Notes: a model not told the origin generated them from the letters alone. A stretch of 64,000 nucleotides of DNA from Streptomyces ficellus (GCF_030406405.1 NZ_JAUEPL010000007.1:153808-217807), one strand, 5' to 3'. Shown: positions 8,734-23,570, counted from the first letter of the stretch. Program-made: numbers and translations.

Positions 8734-10116
8734 CTACGCCTCGGGGGTGGTCTCCTCGCGGATCACCTGCTGGGCGACCTTGAACGCCGAGTTGGCGGCC
8801 GGGACGCCGCAGTAGATGGCGGTCTGCAGGAGCACCTCCTTGATCTCGGCGGGCGACAGGCCGTTGCGCAGGGCGGCGCGGGTGTGGAAGGCCAGTTCGT
8901 CCAGGTGGCCGCCGGCGACGAGCGCGGTGAGGGTGACGACGCTGCGGGTGCGGCGGTCGAGGCCGTCTCGGGTCCACACCTCGCCCCAGGCGTAGCGGGT
9001 GATCAGCTCCTGGAAGTCGCCGGTGAAGTCGTCGGCGGCGGCCATGGCCCGGTCGACGTGCGCGTCGCCGAGGACTTCGCGCCGTACCTTCATTCCCGCG
9101 TCGTACGGGTCGCGCCGCCCGGCCCCGGCGGGCTCGGGCGCGGCGGGTGCGGTGGGCGGGACGGGCGGGGTGAGCCCGGCGAGCGGGGTGACGGCGGCCT
9201 GGGCGGGCGGCGCGGGCGGCACCACGATGGGCGGTGCGGCGTGCGGGGCGGCGTGCGGTGCGGCCGGGGCGGCGATGGCCGGGACGACGGGCGGCGCCGC
9301 GAGCGCGGTCATGCCCGTCGAGGAGTCGGCCACGGCCTGCCAGGAGGTGGAGAAGTGCCGTACGAGCAGGTCGGTGACGGCCGCGGGCTGCTCGACGGGC
9401 ACGAGGTGGGACGCGCCGGGCACCACGGCGAGGCGGGCGTCGGGGATCCCGGCGACCAGGTGGCGCGCCTCCGCGGGGCCGGTGACGCGGTCATCGGAGC
9501 CGACCAGGACGAGGGTGGGGACACCGACGCGGGCGAGGTCGGCGCGTACGTCGAAGGCGGCGAGCGCCTCGCACGCGGCGGCGTAGCAGGCGGCGTCGGT
9601 CGTGCGGACCATCTGCACGGCCCACTCGACGATGGCCGGCTGGGCGGCGGCGAAGCCGGGGGTGAACCAGCGCTCCGGCGCGGTGCGGGCCATCGGGTCG
9701 AGGCCGTTGGTGCGGACGATCACGCCGCGCTGGCGGAACTCGTCGGCGGTGCCGAAGCGGGGCGAGGAGGCGATCAGGGCCAGCGAGGCGAGGCGGTGGG
9801 GCGCCCGCAGCGCGAGGTCGGTGCCGATGGCGCCGCCGATGGAGCAGCCGACGTAGCCGAAGCGGTGGACGCCGAGGTCGTCGAGGGTGGCCAGGAGCCG
9901 GTCGGTGAGCTCGGCGACGGCGGTCGCGGGGTGGGCGGGTGCGCCGCCGTGGCCGGGCAGGTCGAAGCGGATGACCCGCCACTGCCGGATGAGCTCGGGT
10001 ATCTGCCGGTCCCACATGTGCCACGTCGTGCCCAGTGACGGGCCCAGGATGAGGACCGGGGCGTCTTCGGGTCCGTCGGACCGGTACTGCAGGGTGTTCG
10101 GTGATGTCTCGCTCAC
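8734..10116 (-). CDS. pcaL: Fused 3-oxoadipate enol-lactonase / 4-carboxymuconolactone decarboxylase (PcaL type)
   Basis: Two-domain enzyme expected to carry out two successive steps of the protocatechuate branch of the beta-ketoadipate pathway. The N-terminal 260 residues form an alpha/beta hydrolase with nucleophile Ser92 in YVGCSIGGAIG and the later GASHLVPVEQP histidine segment (enol-lactone hydrolase, PcaD). An 80-residue Ala/Pro linker follows. The C-terminal ~120 residues are a carboxymuconolactone decarboxylase domain (DPYDAGMKVRREVLG, then GHLDELAFHTRAALRNG and TAIYCGVPAAN). The GTG at 10116 is chosen because GAGAGGG precedes it by 8 nt; an in-frame ATG 24 nt upstream is the alternative. 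No other pca genes are nearby. Confidence 0.86.
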   Translation of the reverse strand: MSETSPNTLQYRSDGPEDAPVLILGPSLGTTWHMWDRQIPELIRQWRVIRFDLPGHGGAPAHPATAVAELTDRLLATLDDLGVHRFGYVGCSIGGAIGTDLALRAPHRLASLALIASSPRFGTADEFRQRGVIVRTNGLDPMARTAPERWFTPGFAAAQPAIVEWAVQMVRTTDAACYAAACEALAAFDVRADLARVGVPTLVLVGSDDRVTGPAEARHLVAGIPDARLAVVPGASHLVPVEQPAAVTDLLVRHFSTSWQAVADSSTGMTALAAPPVVPAIAAPAAPHAAPHAAPPIVVPPAPPAQAAVTPLAGLTPPVPPTAPAAPEPAGAGRRDPYDAGMKVRREVLGDAHVDRAMAAADDFTGDFQELITRYAWGEVWTRDGLDRRTRSVVTLTALVAGGHLDELAFHTRAALRNGLSPAEIKEVLLQTAIYCGVPAANSAFKVAQQVIREETTPEA

Positions 10117-10207
10117 CCGCCAGACCCTCTCATGTATCACGAAACCTCACATCACCGGGGCGAACCCAGCGGCCAGCGTGTCGGCGTCGGTGGACATCAT
10201 TCGGGCC

Positions 10208-10663
10208 GTGGAGCTGAGACCTGAGCTGTTGCCCCCGCCCGTGAGCCGACAACGGCTGGATGAGTTGAGCTGCGAGATCGATCGGATCGCTGCCCTGGTG
10301 GCCGACCGTTCCGAGAACGCCGATGAGGCGATCCGAGCCTTCAACGCGGTCACCGGCCACGGTTACGTGGCCCTCGACTTCGCCGCGTACTACGGAAGCA
10401 GGAGTCTGGAGGAGTTCGCCAGGGAGGCGGCCCGGCCGGCTCGCCCCCGGGTTGCGGATATCACGAGGGACGAACTCGTCGAAATCGTCCGCAGAATCCT
10501 CGAGGCTGACCCGGAGAGCGACTACTACGTCCAGCTCCTCGAAGCGAATGTGTCGCATCCCCGAGTCAGTGACCTGGTCTTCCATCCCTCGCACGACCTC
10601 CAAGGTGCATCTGCGGAGGAGATCCTCGACGAGGCCCTGAAGTACCGGCCGATCGCACTCTGA
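10208..10663 (+). CDS. Hypothetical soluble protein
   Basis: About 151 residues from a GTG start at 10208; a GTG at 10190 is equally possible and neither has a clear ribosome binding site. I do not recognise the family. The protein is mostly helical by inspection: LDELSCEIDRIAALVADR, SLEEFAREAARPA, TRDELVEIVRRILEADP and SAEEILDEALKY. It contains no membrane segment or signal. Acidic, helical proteins of this size in Streptomyces are often immunity-like or regulatory accessory proteins, but that is only a guess. It lies 91 nt from the divergently transcribed pcaL-like gene and marks the start of a patchy region with decayed genes. Confidence 0.6.
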   Translation: MELRPELLPPPVSRQRLDELSCEIDRIAALVADRSENADEAIRAFNAVTGHGYVALDFAAYYGSRSLEEFAREAARPARPRVADITRDELVEIVRRILEADPESDYYVQLLEANVSHPRVSDLVFHPSHDLQGASAEEILDEALKYRPIAL

Positions 10664-10797
10664 GCCACGAGGATGAGTCAGCCGGCCGCCTGTTGTCCGG
10701 CGCGGGCCCGGGTGAGGCGAGGTGGTAGAAGTCGGTGCCGCTTCGGGTCCTCTCGTCGTGCATTGCACAACCCTGGTCCCTGGGCGGACATGCAGGT

Positions 10798-10875
10798 GCT
10801 AACGAGAGCAAGAAGACCTCCAGTTGGGCGGCCATCCTCTTCGCGCCGCCGACCCTCATCGGCACCGTGTACGGC
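10798..10875 (+). pseudogene. Remnant of a CorA-type magnesium/cobalt transporter
   Basis: A 26-codon stretch reads ANESKKTSSWAAILFAPPTL followed by IGTVYG. This closely resembles the start of the first membrane helix of CorA channels (SAWAAILFAPTL..GTVYGMN), but the diagnostic Gly-Met-Asn that should follow is replaced by unrelated residues and the large N-terminal domain is absent. The surrounding 240 nt between the hypothetical protein and the P-type ATPase contains no complete gene. It is therefore interpreted as a small leftover of a deleted transporter gene. The match is short, so confidence is moderate. Confidence 0.5.
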
Positions 10876-10906
10876 AGGAGCCCTCCGTGTGCGGGCGGTG
10901 CCGGCG

Positions 10907-15493
<4,587 letters not shown>

Positions 15494-16131
15494 GTCCTAC
15501 CCTCACCAAAAGACGTACGACGCGCACGGGCACCCGGATACGCCGGACACGGCCGTGCTCTGGCTGCTTCCCGCGAACGGATTCGCGTCACCTGCACGTC
15601 CACCTTCGTCTGCCTGCTGGTTCCCCGAAGCTCACCGGGCAATCACAGATCACCCTTGGGGGTGCACAGGGGGAACCGCTCCAGCGCTGTTCATGGCGGC
15701 ACGCGCCTCGGCAAGCGCGGCACGGCCACAGCTCTGGCGCGCGCCCGTTGCCATCGCGGAGCGTCTGGCGGGGGTGGGTGCGGTCCCGCGCGTACTCGGT
15801 TCGGCGCGCCCTGATCTGGGCTGGGTGACATTGCCGGGCTGCGCCGTGCCGGCGGCTTGTCGCCCTCGCGGGCTCGACCGGGGCCGCCCGCTGGAACCTT
15901 GATGACGACGGACGTTCATCCCTCTTGTGGCGGGCGTTTCCCCATGGGACAGTTCCTGCCGTCCGCGGTGCCCGGCAACGCGTGCCACAGGTGCGCGGCC
16001 GGCGGCGTGGACGCTCCCTGGTACGGCCTGACCAACCGTCACCAGGAGCCGCTCGGCGACCCTGAGCGGCAGCGCAACCGCACGGCCCGAATTGCCCGTA
16101 ACCCGGACAACGAAAGGTCTGGTTCATCACC
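15494..16131. other. 638-nt intergenic stretch between divergent genes
   Basis: No convincing gene is seen between the P-type ATPase (minus) and the serine protease (plus). Open frames exist on both strands, but their translations are low-complexity Arg/Pro/Ala without family features. A small stem (CACCC TTGG GGGTG, about 15651-15664) is present. The last 40 nt carry GAAAGG about 14 nt before the protease ATG, a long spacing for a ribosome binding site. The region presumably contains both promoters. Confidence 0.5.
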
Positions 16132-17334
<1,203 letters not shown>

Positions 17335-17850
17335 TCAACACGCGCGCGCGGCCGTCCGGCGGGCTCCTCCGCCGGGCGGCCGCCTCCTGGTGTTCGCGGC
17401 GGCGGCAGCCGGGTGAGGCGGTGACGGCCGGGCCCTGGGGCGCTTGCGGGCGGTGGGCACCGGGAGAGGGGCCGTGCCGGGCACCACGGTGTTGGACACC
17501 GTGCCGATGCCTTCGACGGTGAGCGTGACGGTGTCACCGGGCGTCAGCGGCGGGGGCGTCTGTGCGCCTCGTACGCCCCACAGTTCGGCGAGACAGCCGC
17601 CGTTCCCGCAGGTGCCCGAGCCCAGGACGTCGCCGGGCCTCACGTACGTGCCGCGTGAGGCGTAGGCGACCATTTCCTCGAACGTCCAGCTCATGTTGGA
17701 CAGCAGGTCCTTGCCGATGACCTTGCCGTTGACCTCGGCGGTCAGGGCCAGGCGCAGGAAGCCGTCGGTGTCGTGGTAGGGCTCCAGCTCATCGGCGGTG
17801 ACGAGGTGGGGGCCGAGGGTGGCCGCGGTGTCCTTGCCCTCGGCAGCTGC
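17335..17850 (-). pseudogene. 3' half of a fumarylacetoacetate-hydrolase family gene
   Basis: About 170 codons encode the C-terminal half of an FAA hydrolase: TLGPHLVTADELEPYHDTDG, LTAEVNGKVIGKDLLSNMSW, YASRGTYVRPGDVLGSGTCG and DTVTLTVEGIGTVSNTVVPG. The N-terminal half, including the first metal ligands and any start codon, is missing. At about 17840-17850 the homology ends abruptly and an MFS transporter begins on the opposite strand. The Pro/Arg/Ala-rich tail after NTVVPG may be native or may have drifted. It is presumably non-functional. An in-frame open stretch continues further on this strand only as antisense of the MFS remnant. Confidence 0.8.
17350..17381 (+). terminator. Rho-independent-like stem-loop after the serine protease
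   Basis: GGCCGTCCGGCGG (17350-17362) pairs with CCGCCGGGCGGCC (17369-17381), 13 bp with one G-U pair and a 6-nt loop, starting 15 nt after the protease stop codon. There is no U-run, as is usual for Streptomyces terminators. It lies inside the degenerate 3' tail of the opposing pseudogene. Confidence 0.75.
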
Positions 17851-18885
17851 CTGCCGATCCTGGGCGCCGTCCTCATCGCTCCGGTGCTGCCGAGGATGCA
17901 GGACCACTTCGAAGGTGTGGCCGGTGCGAAAGCGCTGGTTCCCGTGGCACTGACGATTCCGGCCCTCGCGCTCGCCCTGCTCGCCCCTTTTGCCGGCGTG
18001 ATCGTGGACCGGCTGGGCCGCAAACGGCTGCTGGTCGTGGCGACCGTGCTGTATGCCGTCTTCGGCACCGCCCCGCTGTGGCTGGATTCTCTCGGGGCGA
18101 TCGTCGCGAGCCGGGCGCTGGTCGGTGTCGTCGAAGCGGCGATCATGTCCTGCTGCACCACGCTGATCGGCGACTACTACAGCGGGCGCGTGCGTGATCG
18201 CTACCTCGCTCTGCAGACGATGTGCGCCTCCGCCTCCGCGACGGCCTTCTTCGTACTCGGCGGAGTGGTGGGTTCGGCGGGCTGGCGGGCCCCGTTCTGG
18301 ATCTACGCCGTCAGCCTGCTGATCGCTCCTGCCATGGCCGCCTTCCTTCCCACACCGCAGTGCGGTGGTGAGGCGGCTTCCGCCGGTGCGTCGCAACGGC
18401 CGACTCCGTTTCCGGTGCGGCGGCTGGCGGGGGATCTGCGGGCTGACCGTGCTCGGCGCCATGGTCTTCTACACCGTTCCGGTCGAAATGGCGTACCTGA
18501 TGGACGGCTTGGGGGTGGAATCCACGGGCTCCATCGGGGCGGCCACCGCGCTCGCAAGCGCCGCGACCGTGACCGGCTCCATCGCCTTCACCAAGTTTTC
18601 CGGCACACCGGCGCGCAGGCTCCCCGCCGTATTCGCGCTGTGCGCCGCCGGATTCGTGGTGATGGCCCTCGCCGTCAACCCCACTGTTCTGGTCGTCGGG
18701 GCAGTCCTCAACTGCCTCGGTACGGGCCTCCTCCTGCCCTCCCTCCTCACCCTGGCCATGTCCAAGCTCGACTACACGGACCGCGGCCGAGGCATTTGGA
18801 CTGTGGCTGGCCGCGTTCTTCGGGGGCGAGTTCGTGTGCCCGCTCGTACTGCTTGCTCCAGCTCCCCGTCGGCAGATTCTGACGC
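17845..18885 (+). pseudogene. MFS transporter, N-terminally truncated and frameshifted
   Basis: Remnant of a major facilitator superfamily exporter in three reading frames. Frame 1 (17845 to about 18430) covers the first six helices from SCLPILGAVLIAPVLPRMQD, including the loop motif DRLGRKRLL. The first about 15-20 residues and the native start are lost at the junction with the FAA pseudogene. Near the G-run at about 18425-18435 it shifts to a frame with GLTVLGAMVFYTVPVEMAYL, which continues to LLTLAMSKLDYTDRGRG. Near 18790-18800 it shifts again to FGLWLAAFFGGEFVCPLVLL. Both shifts are single-base events in GC-rich runs. Inactivation is likely unless they are sequencing errors, but the missing N-terminus supports true decay. 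Confidence 0.8.
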
Positions 18886-19202
18886 TCGCTCAGAGAGGCG
18901 CGCCGGACCACCGGTTGGTCGTACGCATGCCCACCAGCCGGCCCACCAGCCGACCTCCCGCAAGCCTTCGCGATCGTTCACCGGTCGGGGATGCCACCAG
19001 CGCCTCCGCCGCCGCGCGGAGCGCGGTCAGCAGATCGCGGAACCTGGCGGGCATGTGGACCATTGACGTCGGACAGGACTTCCAGGCGGGCGTCGGGCAG
19101 GGTGGGCCGCAGTCCCGGGCCGGTCGCATGTCGGCCGGCCCGGGCGGGGCCCTGGGCGGGGGTCCCGCATCACGTTGGCCAACACCCCATCGAGGATCAG
19201 TC
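18886..19202. other. Non-coding or decayed stretch
   Basis: No complete gene is supported here. On the minus strand two overlapping frames give ARLEVLSDVNGPHAR and then FRDLLTALRAAAEALVASP, which together look like a worn C-terminal fragment of an unidentified protein with one frameshift. On the plus strand the frame leading into the next gene is open but Arg/Pro/Thr-rich. This suggests degraded DNA. Confidence 0.35.
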
Positions 19203-19757
19203 TTGACCCCGTACTCCCTGGCGTTCTACGTGGACGTCGTCACCACCGGCACCGTGCTCGGCCTGCGGCCCACGGACTCTCCCGACCGCGTCGCCGAGGT
19301 CCTGGGGCCGGACTTCGCCGAGAACAGCTTCGACAACCGCGGCATGTGCCGTGACTACGGCCTGGCCGAGTTCTTCTGGGACCGCGCTTCCGCCAACCGC
19401 CCCTGGTCGGGTCACCACTTCACGTTGCAGGTGCACAGGCTCGCGCACGGGGGGCGCACGCTCGCCAATGAGCGGCTCCGGGCCCGGTACGGGCGGTTCG
19501 CTCCCAGGCTTCGGTTCGAGAAGTTGCAGCGCCTGCTTCAGCGGCGCGGTGTCCCCCTGCTGGAAATCCCGGCAGGCCCGGCCAACGCGCCGTACTACCG
19601 GGCGTTCTGGCAGCCCGACTCCCAGGTGGCCGTCTCCGTCATCGGCACCTACGGGGAGTACAGCACCCCGGACAAGCTACGGGTCGGCGACGTCTACACG
19701 ATCCACGCCCCGATGACCGCCGACGAAGTGGAGTGGCGGAGTGCGCGGGTCGGATAG
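19203..19757 (+). CDS. Hypothetical protein
   Basis: A 184-residue soluble protein of no family I recognise. The TTG at 19203 is chosen because GAGGA (19192-19196) precedes it by 6 nt; the frame is open upstream but that part looks non-coding. Notable segments are LAFYVDVVTTGTVLGLRPTD near the N-terminus, NSFDNRGMCRDYGLAEFFWD in the middle and a C-terminal WQPDSQVAVSVIGTYGEYST. The start pattern, with a lipocalin/SMI-like alternation of beta strands, is reminiscent of immunity-type or polymorphic-toxin partner proteins. That is only an impression. It sits in the patch of broken genes, 108 nt before the maltokinase-cap-like gene. Confidence 0.6.
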   Translation: MTPYSLAFYVDVVTTGTVLGLRPTDSPDRVAEVLGPDFAENSFDNRGMCRDYGLAEFFWDRASANRPWSGHHFTLQVHRLAHGGRTLANERLRARYGRFAPRLRFEKLQRLLQRRGVPLLEIPAGPANAPYYRAFWQPDSQVAVSVIGTYGEYSTPDKLRVGDVYTIHAPMTADEVEWRSARVG

Positions 19758-19864
19758 CGGAAAGCCGGTCTCGTGGACCTTGTCGGCTGGAAACCGTGCT
19801 TCGAGCACCGTACGGATGCGAAGGTGTGGAAGCTCGCGTCCGCTCAACGGAAAAGGTCTTCGGC

Positions 19865-20530
19865 ATGGCCGTCATCCACCACACCTCCCTCCAGCCGACG
19901 AAGCTGGAACTGCTCACCTCCTGGCTGCCGTCCCGCCCGTGGTACCGCGGCGACACCCGTGAACCGGTCCTGGCCAAGGCCGGCGGCTTCCGACTGGACG
20001 ACCCGCAGGGCGAGGTCGGGATCGAGTTCATGGTGGCCACCGACACCTCCGGTCTCCACCCGTCCACCTACCTGGTGCCACTCACCTATCGCGGCGCCCC
20101 GCTCAACGGGCTGGAGCACGCCCTCGTCGGCACCATGGAGCACGGGGTGCTGGGGCGGCGATGGGCCTACGACGGCTGCCACGACCCTGTGTCGATCGCC
20201 CAGTTGCTGGCCCTGGTCGCCGGCCGGGCGCAGGCGCAGGACCAAGACACCAGTGACGTCCCCGACCGGGAGGTCACCCGTGCCTACACCGGTGAGGAGT
20301 TCGCCTCTCCGGACGTCCCCACCACTGCCACCGACGACCAGGAGGGCACCGAGCTGCCCGCGCCGCAGGGTATGACCCTCCGCGTGCACCGGGTCCTGCG
20401 GCCCACGCCGGGCGGCCGCCTTCTCCTTCCACCGGGCGCGACCGGCCACGTCGCCGGCTCCTGGCGCACGCCGGACGGCGCCCGTGCTCGCGGGCTGTTC
20501 GCGGTCTTGCACACCAACCCTCGCGGCTAG
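19865..20530 (+). CDS. Maltokinase N-terminal cap-like domain protein
   Basis: A 221-residue cytoplasmic protein resembling a Streptomyces family annotated with the N-terminal cap-like domain of maltokinase or, loosely, glucan-branching protein. Family-like stretches are MAVIHHTSLQPTKLELLTSW at the start, YRGDTREPVLAKAGGFRLDD, GVEFM-type IGIEFMVATDTSG and LVGTMEHGVLGRRWAYDGCHD. It lacks the kinase catalytic part, so it is not a maltokinase itself; a role in binding sugar or phosphosugar is only inferred. The ATG at 19865 gives the usual family N-terminus. The C-terminal half (after residue 130) is more acidic and variable. It is followed by a transposase remnant. Confidence 0.72.
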   Translation: MAVIHHTSLQPTKLELLTSWLPSRPWYRGDTREPVLAKAGGFRLDDPQGEVGIEFMVATDTSGLHPSTYLVPLTYRGAPLNGLEHALVGTMEHGVLGRRWAYDGCHDPVSIAQLLALVAGRAQAQDQDTSDVPDREVTRAYTGEEFASPDVPTTATDDQEGTELPAPQGMTLRVHRVLRPTPGGRLLLPPGATGHVAGSWRTPDGARARGLFAVLHTNPRG

Positions 20531-20655
20531 GGCTCCATCGGCGCCGGAAGACCACAGCAGGTGCCGCGCCTGCGGGCGGTCTGCCACGGGCCGAAGCCCT
20601 CGGGCAGCTCACGCCACTGCACACCGATGCCGAGCCGGTGAATGATCCCTTCAGC
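20527..20655 (-). mobile_element. IS5-type transposase N-terminal remnant
   Basis: A minus-strand stretch encodes IIHRLGIGVQWRELPEGFGP followed by WQTA and then a shifted frame with RRRH-like residues. This matches the conserved DUF4096 helix-turn-helix region of IS5/IS4-type transposases (RTGxQWRDLPERFGPWxTV). Only about 40 codons remain; neither a DDE catalytic core nor terminal inverted repeats were found. This is a scar of past insertion-sequence activity and not a mobile element today. Confidence 0.7.
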
Positions 20656-21032
20656 AGAGGCCGGATGCGGGTCTTCAGCGCCACCTTGTCCCGGGCAGCA
20701 GGATCTTGGGGGCCCGCCGGATCGCGTCAACGATCGCGGCGGCGGCCGGCAGGCCGGGGATGACGGACATGCCGATGGCCCACTGCTAGCCGAGCCAGGC
20801 GACCAGAGATCAGGCGCCCAGGCCGGAGATCGCGCCCAGGACGCCCGTCATCCGCTCGAACCCGTACGCCGGCCCGTACACGACACCGGACGATGCCCGG
20901 ATCTTTGTGTGTTCTGCCAGTACGACGGCCCGCCGGGGTTCGTAGAGACTGCCAGCCAGAGGCCGCGGCGCGCCCCGGAGACCCGGGAAGCCGAGGCCGA
21001 GAACATGACGGAGCACAGGGGAGGACACCACG
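20656..21032. other. Degenerate stretch after the transposase remnant
   Basis: No intact gene. On the minus strand interrupted frames give WAIGMSVIPGLPAAAAIVDA and SGVVYGPAYGFERMTGVLGA, broken by stop codons, which look like pieces of an unidentified hydrophobic protein. The end of this stretch carries the ribosome binding site GGGGAGGA (about 21018-21024) of the methyltransferase gene. Confidence 0.4.
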
Positions 21033-21773
21033 GTGAGCGTGCAGCAGTACGACGAGATCGGTGAGGCGTTCGAGGGCTTCAAGTCCCTGCCGCTGGCGCA
21101 GTACGGGGAGGTGCCCAGCTTCCTGGCCATGGTCGGGGACGTACGCGGCAAGGCGGTCCTCGACCTGGCCTCCGGCACCGGCTTCTACAGCAGGGAGTTC
21201 AAGCGGCGCGGCGCCGTGGAGGTGCTCGGGGTCGACATCTCCCGTGAAATGGTCGCCGCGGCACGGGCGTTCGAGGAGCGCGATCCGCTGGGTGTGCGGT
21301 ACGAGGTGGGCGATGTGTCCCAACTGCGGCCCCTTGAGCAGCGCTTCGACGTCGCCACGGGGGTCCAGCTGCTCAACTACGCGGAGGACATCGCCGCCAT
21401 GGAGCGGATGTGCCGCAACGTGCACCGGAGCCTGAAGCCCGGCGCCGAGTTCTTCGTGTTCGCGCAGTCACCCGACTTCCGCTTCGACGGGCCGTCCTTG
21501 GCCAAGTACGGCTTTCTCTGCGAGCCGACCGGCGAGGAGATCGAGACCGGACCGCGAGTGAGGATCACGGCGCTGCTCGACCCGCCGATCTCGTTCGTCA
21601 GCGCCTGCCCGCGCCGCGAGGTCTACGAGAAGTGCCTGCGGGCGGCCGGATTCGGCGAGCTGACCTGGGTCCCGGTGGAGGTGTCCGAGGCCGGCGTGCG
21701 CGCGTTCGGTGCGGACTTCTGGGCGGACTGCCTCGCCAACCCCCCGCTGGAGATGCTGCGCTGCCGCGCCTGA
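21033..21773 (+). CDS. SAM-dependent methyltransferase (class I, ToxA-like)
   Basis: A 246-residue class I methyltransferase transferring a methyl group from S-adenosylmethionine to an unknown, probably small-molecule acceptor. Motif I is VLDLASGTGFYSREF (about 43-57), the acidic motif II follows at VLGVDISREMV, and the motif V-type segment SLKPGAEFFVFAQSP is at about 130-147. The N-terminus MSVQQYDEIGEAFEGFKSLP resembles toxoflavin-type methyltransferases. The GTG at 21033 has GGGGAGGA about 8 nt upstream. It is transcribed alone, with a stem-loop terminator at 21790-21839, inside a region of decayed genes, and has no biosynthetic neighbours that would name a substrate. Confidence 0.85.
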   Translation: MSVQQYDEIGEAFEGFKSLPLAQYGEVPSFLAMVGDVRGKAVLDLASGTGFYSREFKRRGAVEVLGVDISREMVAAARAFEERDPLGVRYEVGDVSQLRPLEQRFDVATGVQLLNYAEDIAAMERMCRNVHRSLKPGAEFFVFAQSPDFRFDGPSLAKYGFLCEPTGEEIETGPRVRITALLDPPISFVSACPRREVYEKCLRAAGFGELTWVPVEVSEAGVRAFGADFWADCLANPPLEMLRCRA

Positions 21774-21789
21774 CGACCGACCGGACAGC

Positions 21790-21839
21790 CCGGCGGCCCG
21801 ACCTCTGGAAATCACCCGGACCGGGGGCAGGGCCGCCGG
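21790..21839 (+). terminator. Stem-loop downstream of the methyltransferase
   Basis: CCGGCGGCCC (21790-21799) is exactly complementary to GGGCCGCCGG (21830-21839). The intervening 30 nt holds a second short hairpin (ACCCGG/CCGGGG). It starts 17 nt after the methyltransferase stop and is probably its terminator. Confidence 0.6.
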
Positions 21840-21970
21840 CCGTTGGTCCTGACCGCTGAACGGTCTTGAGGCACAAGGGGTGGCGCGCCGCGCCCGTCCG
21901 GCGTTCGAGGACGAGCGCGCTCAGCGCGACAGGCGGATCTCCGGGGCGGGAGCATGACGCTGGGCCGCGG

Positions 21971-23332
21971 TCATACGGAGCGGGTCTCACCGCTGCGGTC
22001 GCCATACGCCCGCATCGCGTGCCCCTCCAGGGCAATCAGGACGCGCCGGTGCAGGTCGTGCACCTGCTCCGCATCCGCTTCAGACACGGCGGGGGAGAGC
22101 GCGTTCCGTACGGCATCGGCCGCGCGCCGTACTTCGTCGACGTGCTCGCGGTCGTGCACGACGACCGCGAGGTCCCGCAGCATCCGCAGGAGGGCAGCGA
22201 GGACGGTGGGCTCCCTGGAGGCGAAGCGCTTGAGCTGGCCGCAGGCCAGGTCGAGGTAGTAGCGCATGTCCCGGTCCGGCACGATGGCACGCGGCTCGCC
22301 GTCGCCGTCCACGTGCACGATCGGACCGAGCCGGCAGTCGGCGAGCCGCACGAGAAGGTCGGCCATGTGTCCCACGGCGGCAGCCGCGGTGACCGGGTCG
22401 TTGATGCCCGGTGACATGGCCTTGACGGCGATGTCCTCCAGCTGGCGGAAGCCGAACGCCACATCCTGGTCGAGTGTCCGCTCGTACCCGAGCGTGACGG
22501 CCGCGTTGATCTCCGCGGCTGTCCCGTCCGCCTCCGGCTCAGGAGGCCCGGCTCCCTGTGCACGGGCCCAGACGGTGGCCAGCGGGCTGCGGGCGATGAC
22601 CAGGTCGCCAGGCCGTGTGTTGAGGCGCACCAATGCGCCGCGGCGGCGGGCGCACTCCACGAGAGCGTGGACGTCGACCAGCCGTACGAACCCGCTGTCC
22701 GTCGCGTACACCGTTACCCCGGCCGCTTCGTCGAGCTCCATCTCGTCCGGTGAGTGGGGGCGTGGGTCGTCGTGAGCCGGGTAGAAGATGCCGATCGCGG
22801 TCGCCGTCTCCTGGTGAACGCCTTGCATCATGGAATCCACCCGCACCTCACGCACGATATGCGTGAGGTAGGCCAGGACCGCCGCCAGCGATGCGACGCC
22901 CAGCACCATCGAGGTCACAAGAGCCAAGCCAGGCACCGGGTTCTTGGTGTCGAGGAACGACAGCGTGGTGATCGTGAAGACGAAGGCGCACGTCAGCACC
23001 GTAAGCACCGACTTGGCGGCGGTGTCGCGTGCGTAGCGCCGGAGCAGCCGGGGAGAGAACTGCTGGGACGCCAGCTGGAGCGTTACCACCGTCAGGCTGA
23101 AGGTGAGGGTGGTGACGGTCACCGACGTGGTGGCGACCGCCTGCAGGGCTGTGGCGGCGGAGTTGACATCCCCCGGCCACAGACCTGCCGCTGGGCTTCC
23201 CGGCGCAGGCCGGACACGCGCAAGGAGCAGCGCAGCGGCGAATGCCACGACACCGCCCACGGTGGGCGGCAGCCACAACGGGCTCCTCGATCCCTCGGCG
23301 CGCGGAGTACGCCTGCCCGGCAGTGACACCAT
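21971..23332 (-). CDS. DUF2254 family integral membrane protein
   Basis: A 453-residue membrane protein of the DUF2254 family, function unknown. Membrane segments lie near the N-terminus (GGVVAFAAALLLARV), at about 60-85 (TSVTVTTLTFSLTVVTLQLA, a family hallmark), about 105-120 and about 130-160. A cytoplasmic C-terminal half follows, with the family-typical QLEDIAVKAMSPGINDPVTA. The ATG at 23332 is chosen since upstream in-frame sequence is non-family Arg/Pro-rich; no strong ribosome binding site decides it. The gene is divergent from the DUF1622 gene (238-nt gap), and DUF2254 with DUF1622 recurs as neighbours in the same stress/ion block. Confidence 0.82.
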   Translation of the reverse strand: MVSLPGRRTPRAEGSRSPLWLPPTVGGVVAFAAALLLARVRPAPGSPAAGLWPGDVNSAATALQAVATTSVTVTTLTFSLTVVTLQLASQQFSPRLLRRYARDTAAKSVLTVLTCAFVFTITTLSFLDTKNPVPGLALVTSMVLGVASLAAVLAYLTHIVREVRVDSMMQGVHQETATAIGIFYPAHDDPRPHSPDEMELDEAAGVTVYATDSGFVRLVDVHALVECARRRGALVRLNTRPGDLVIARSPLATVWARAQGAGPPEPEADGTAAEINAAVTLGYERTLDQDVAFGFRQLEDIAVKAMSPGINDPVTAAAAVGHMADLLVRLADCRLGPIVHVDGDGEPRAIVPDRDMRYYLDLACGQLKRFASREPTVLAALLRMLRDLAVVVHDREHVDEVRRAADAVRNALSPAVSEADAEQVHDLHRRVLIALEGHAMRAYGDRSGETRSV

Positions 23333-23570
23333 CCCCCAGCCATACACCACCGCCGCCCGGCGGCACGGTTGCGACGCGGCCTCCACTGGGCGCTGCGCGA
23401 CCCCGGCCCCCGGCAAGCAGCCTTCCAGGCCCGGACTCAGTCCGCTGCGGCTCGCCGGCGGCGCCCCGCGGGTCGGGCAGCGCTTGGTCGACGCGGGGCG
23501 CTCCCGCCATGGACCGCCTGGGTGAGACACCCAAGCAGCAGGTGAGTCGGCCAGTACGACGGGTACCGGC

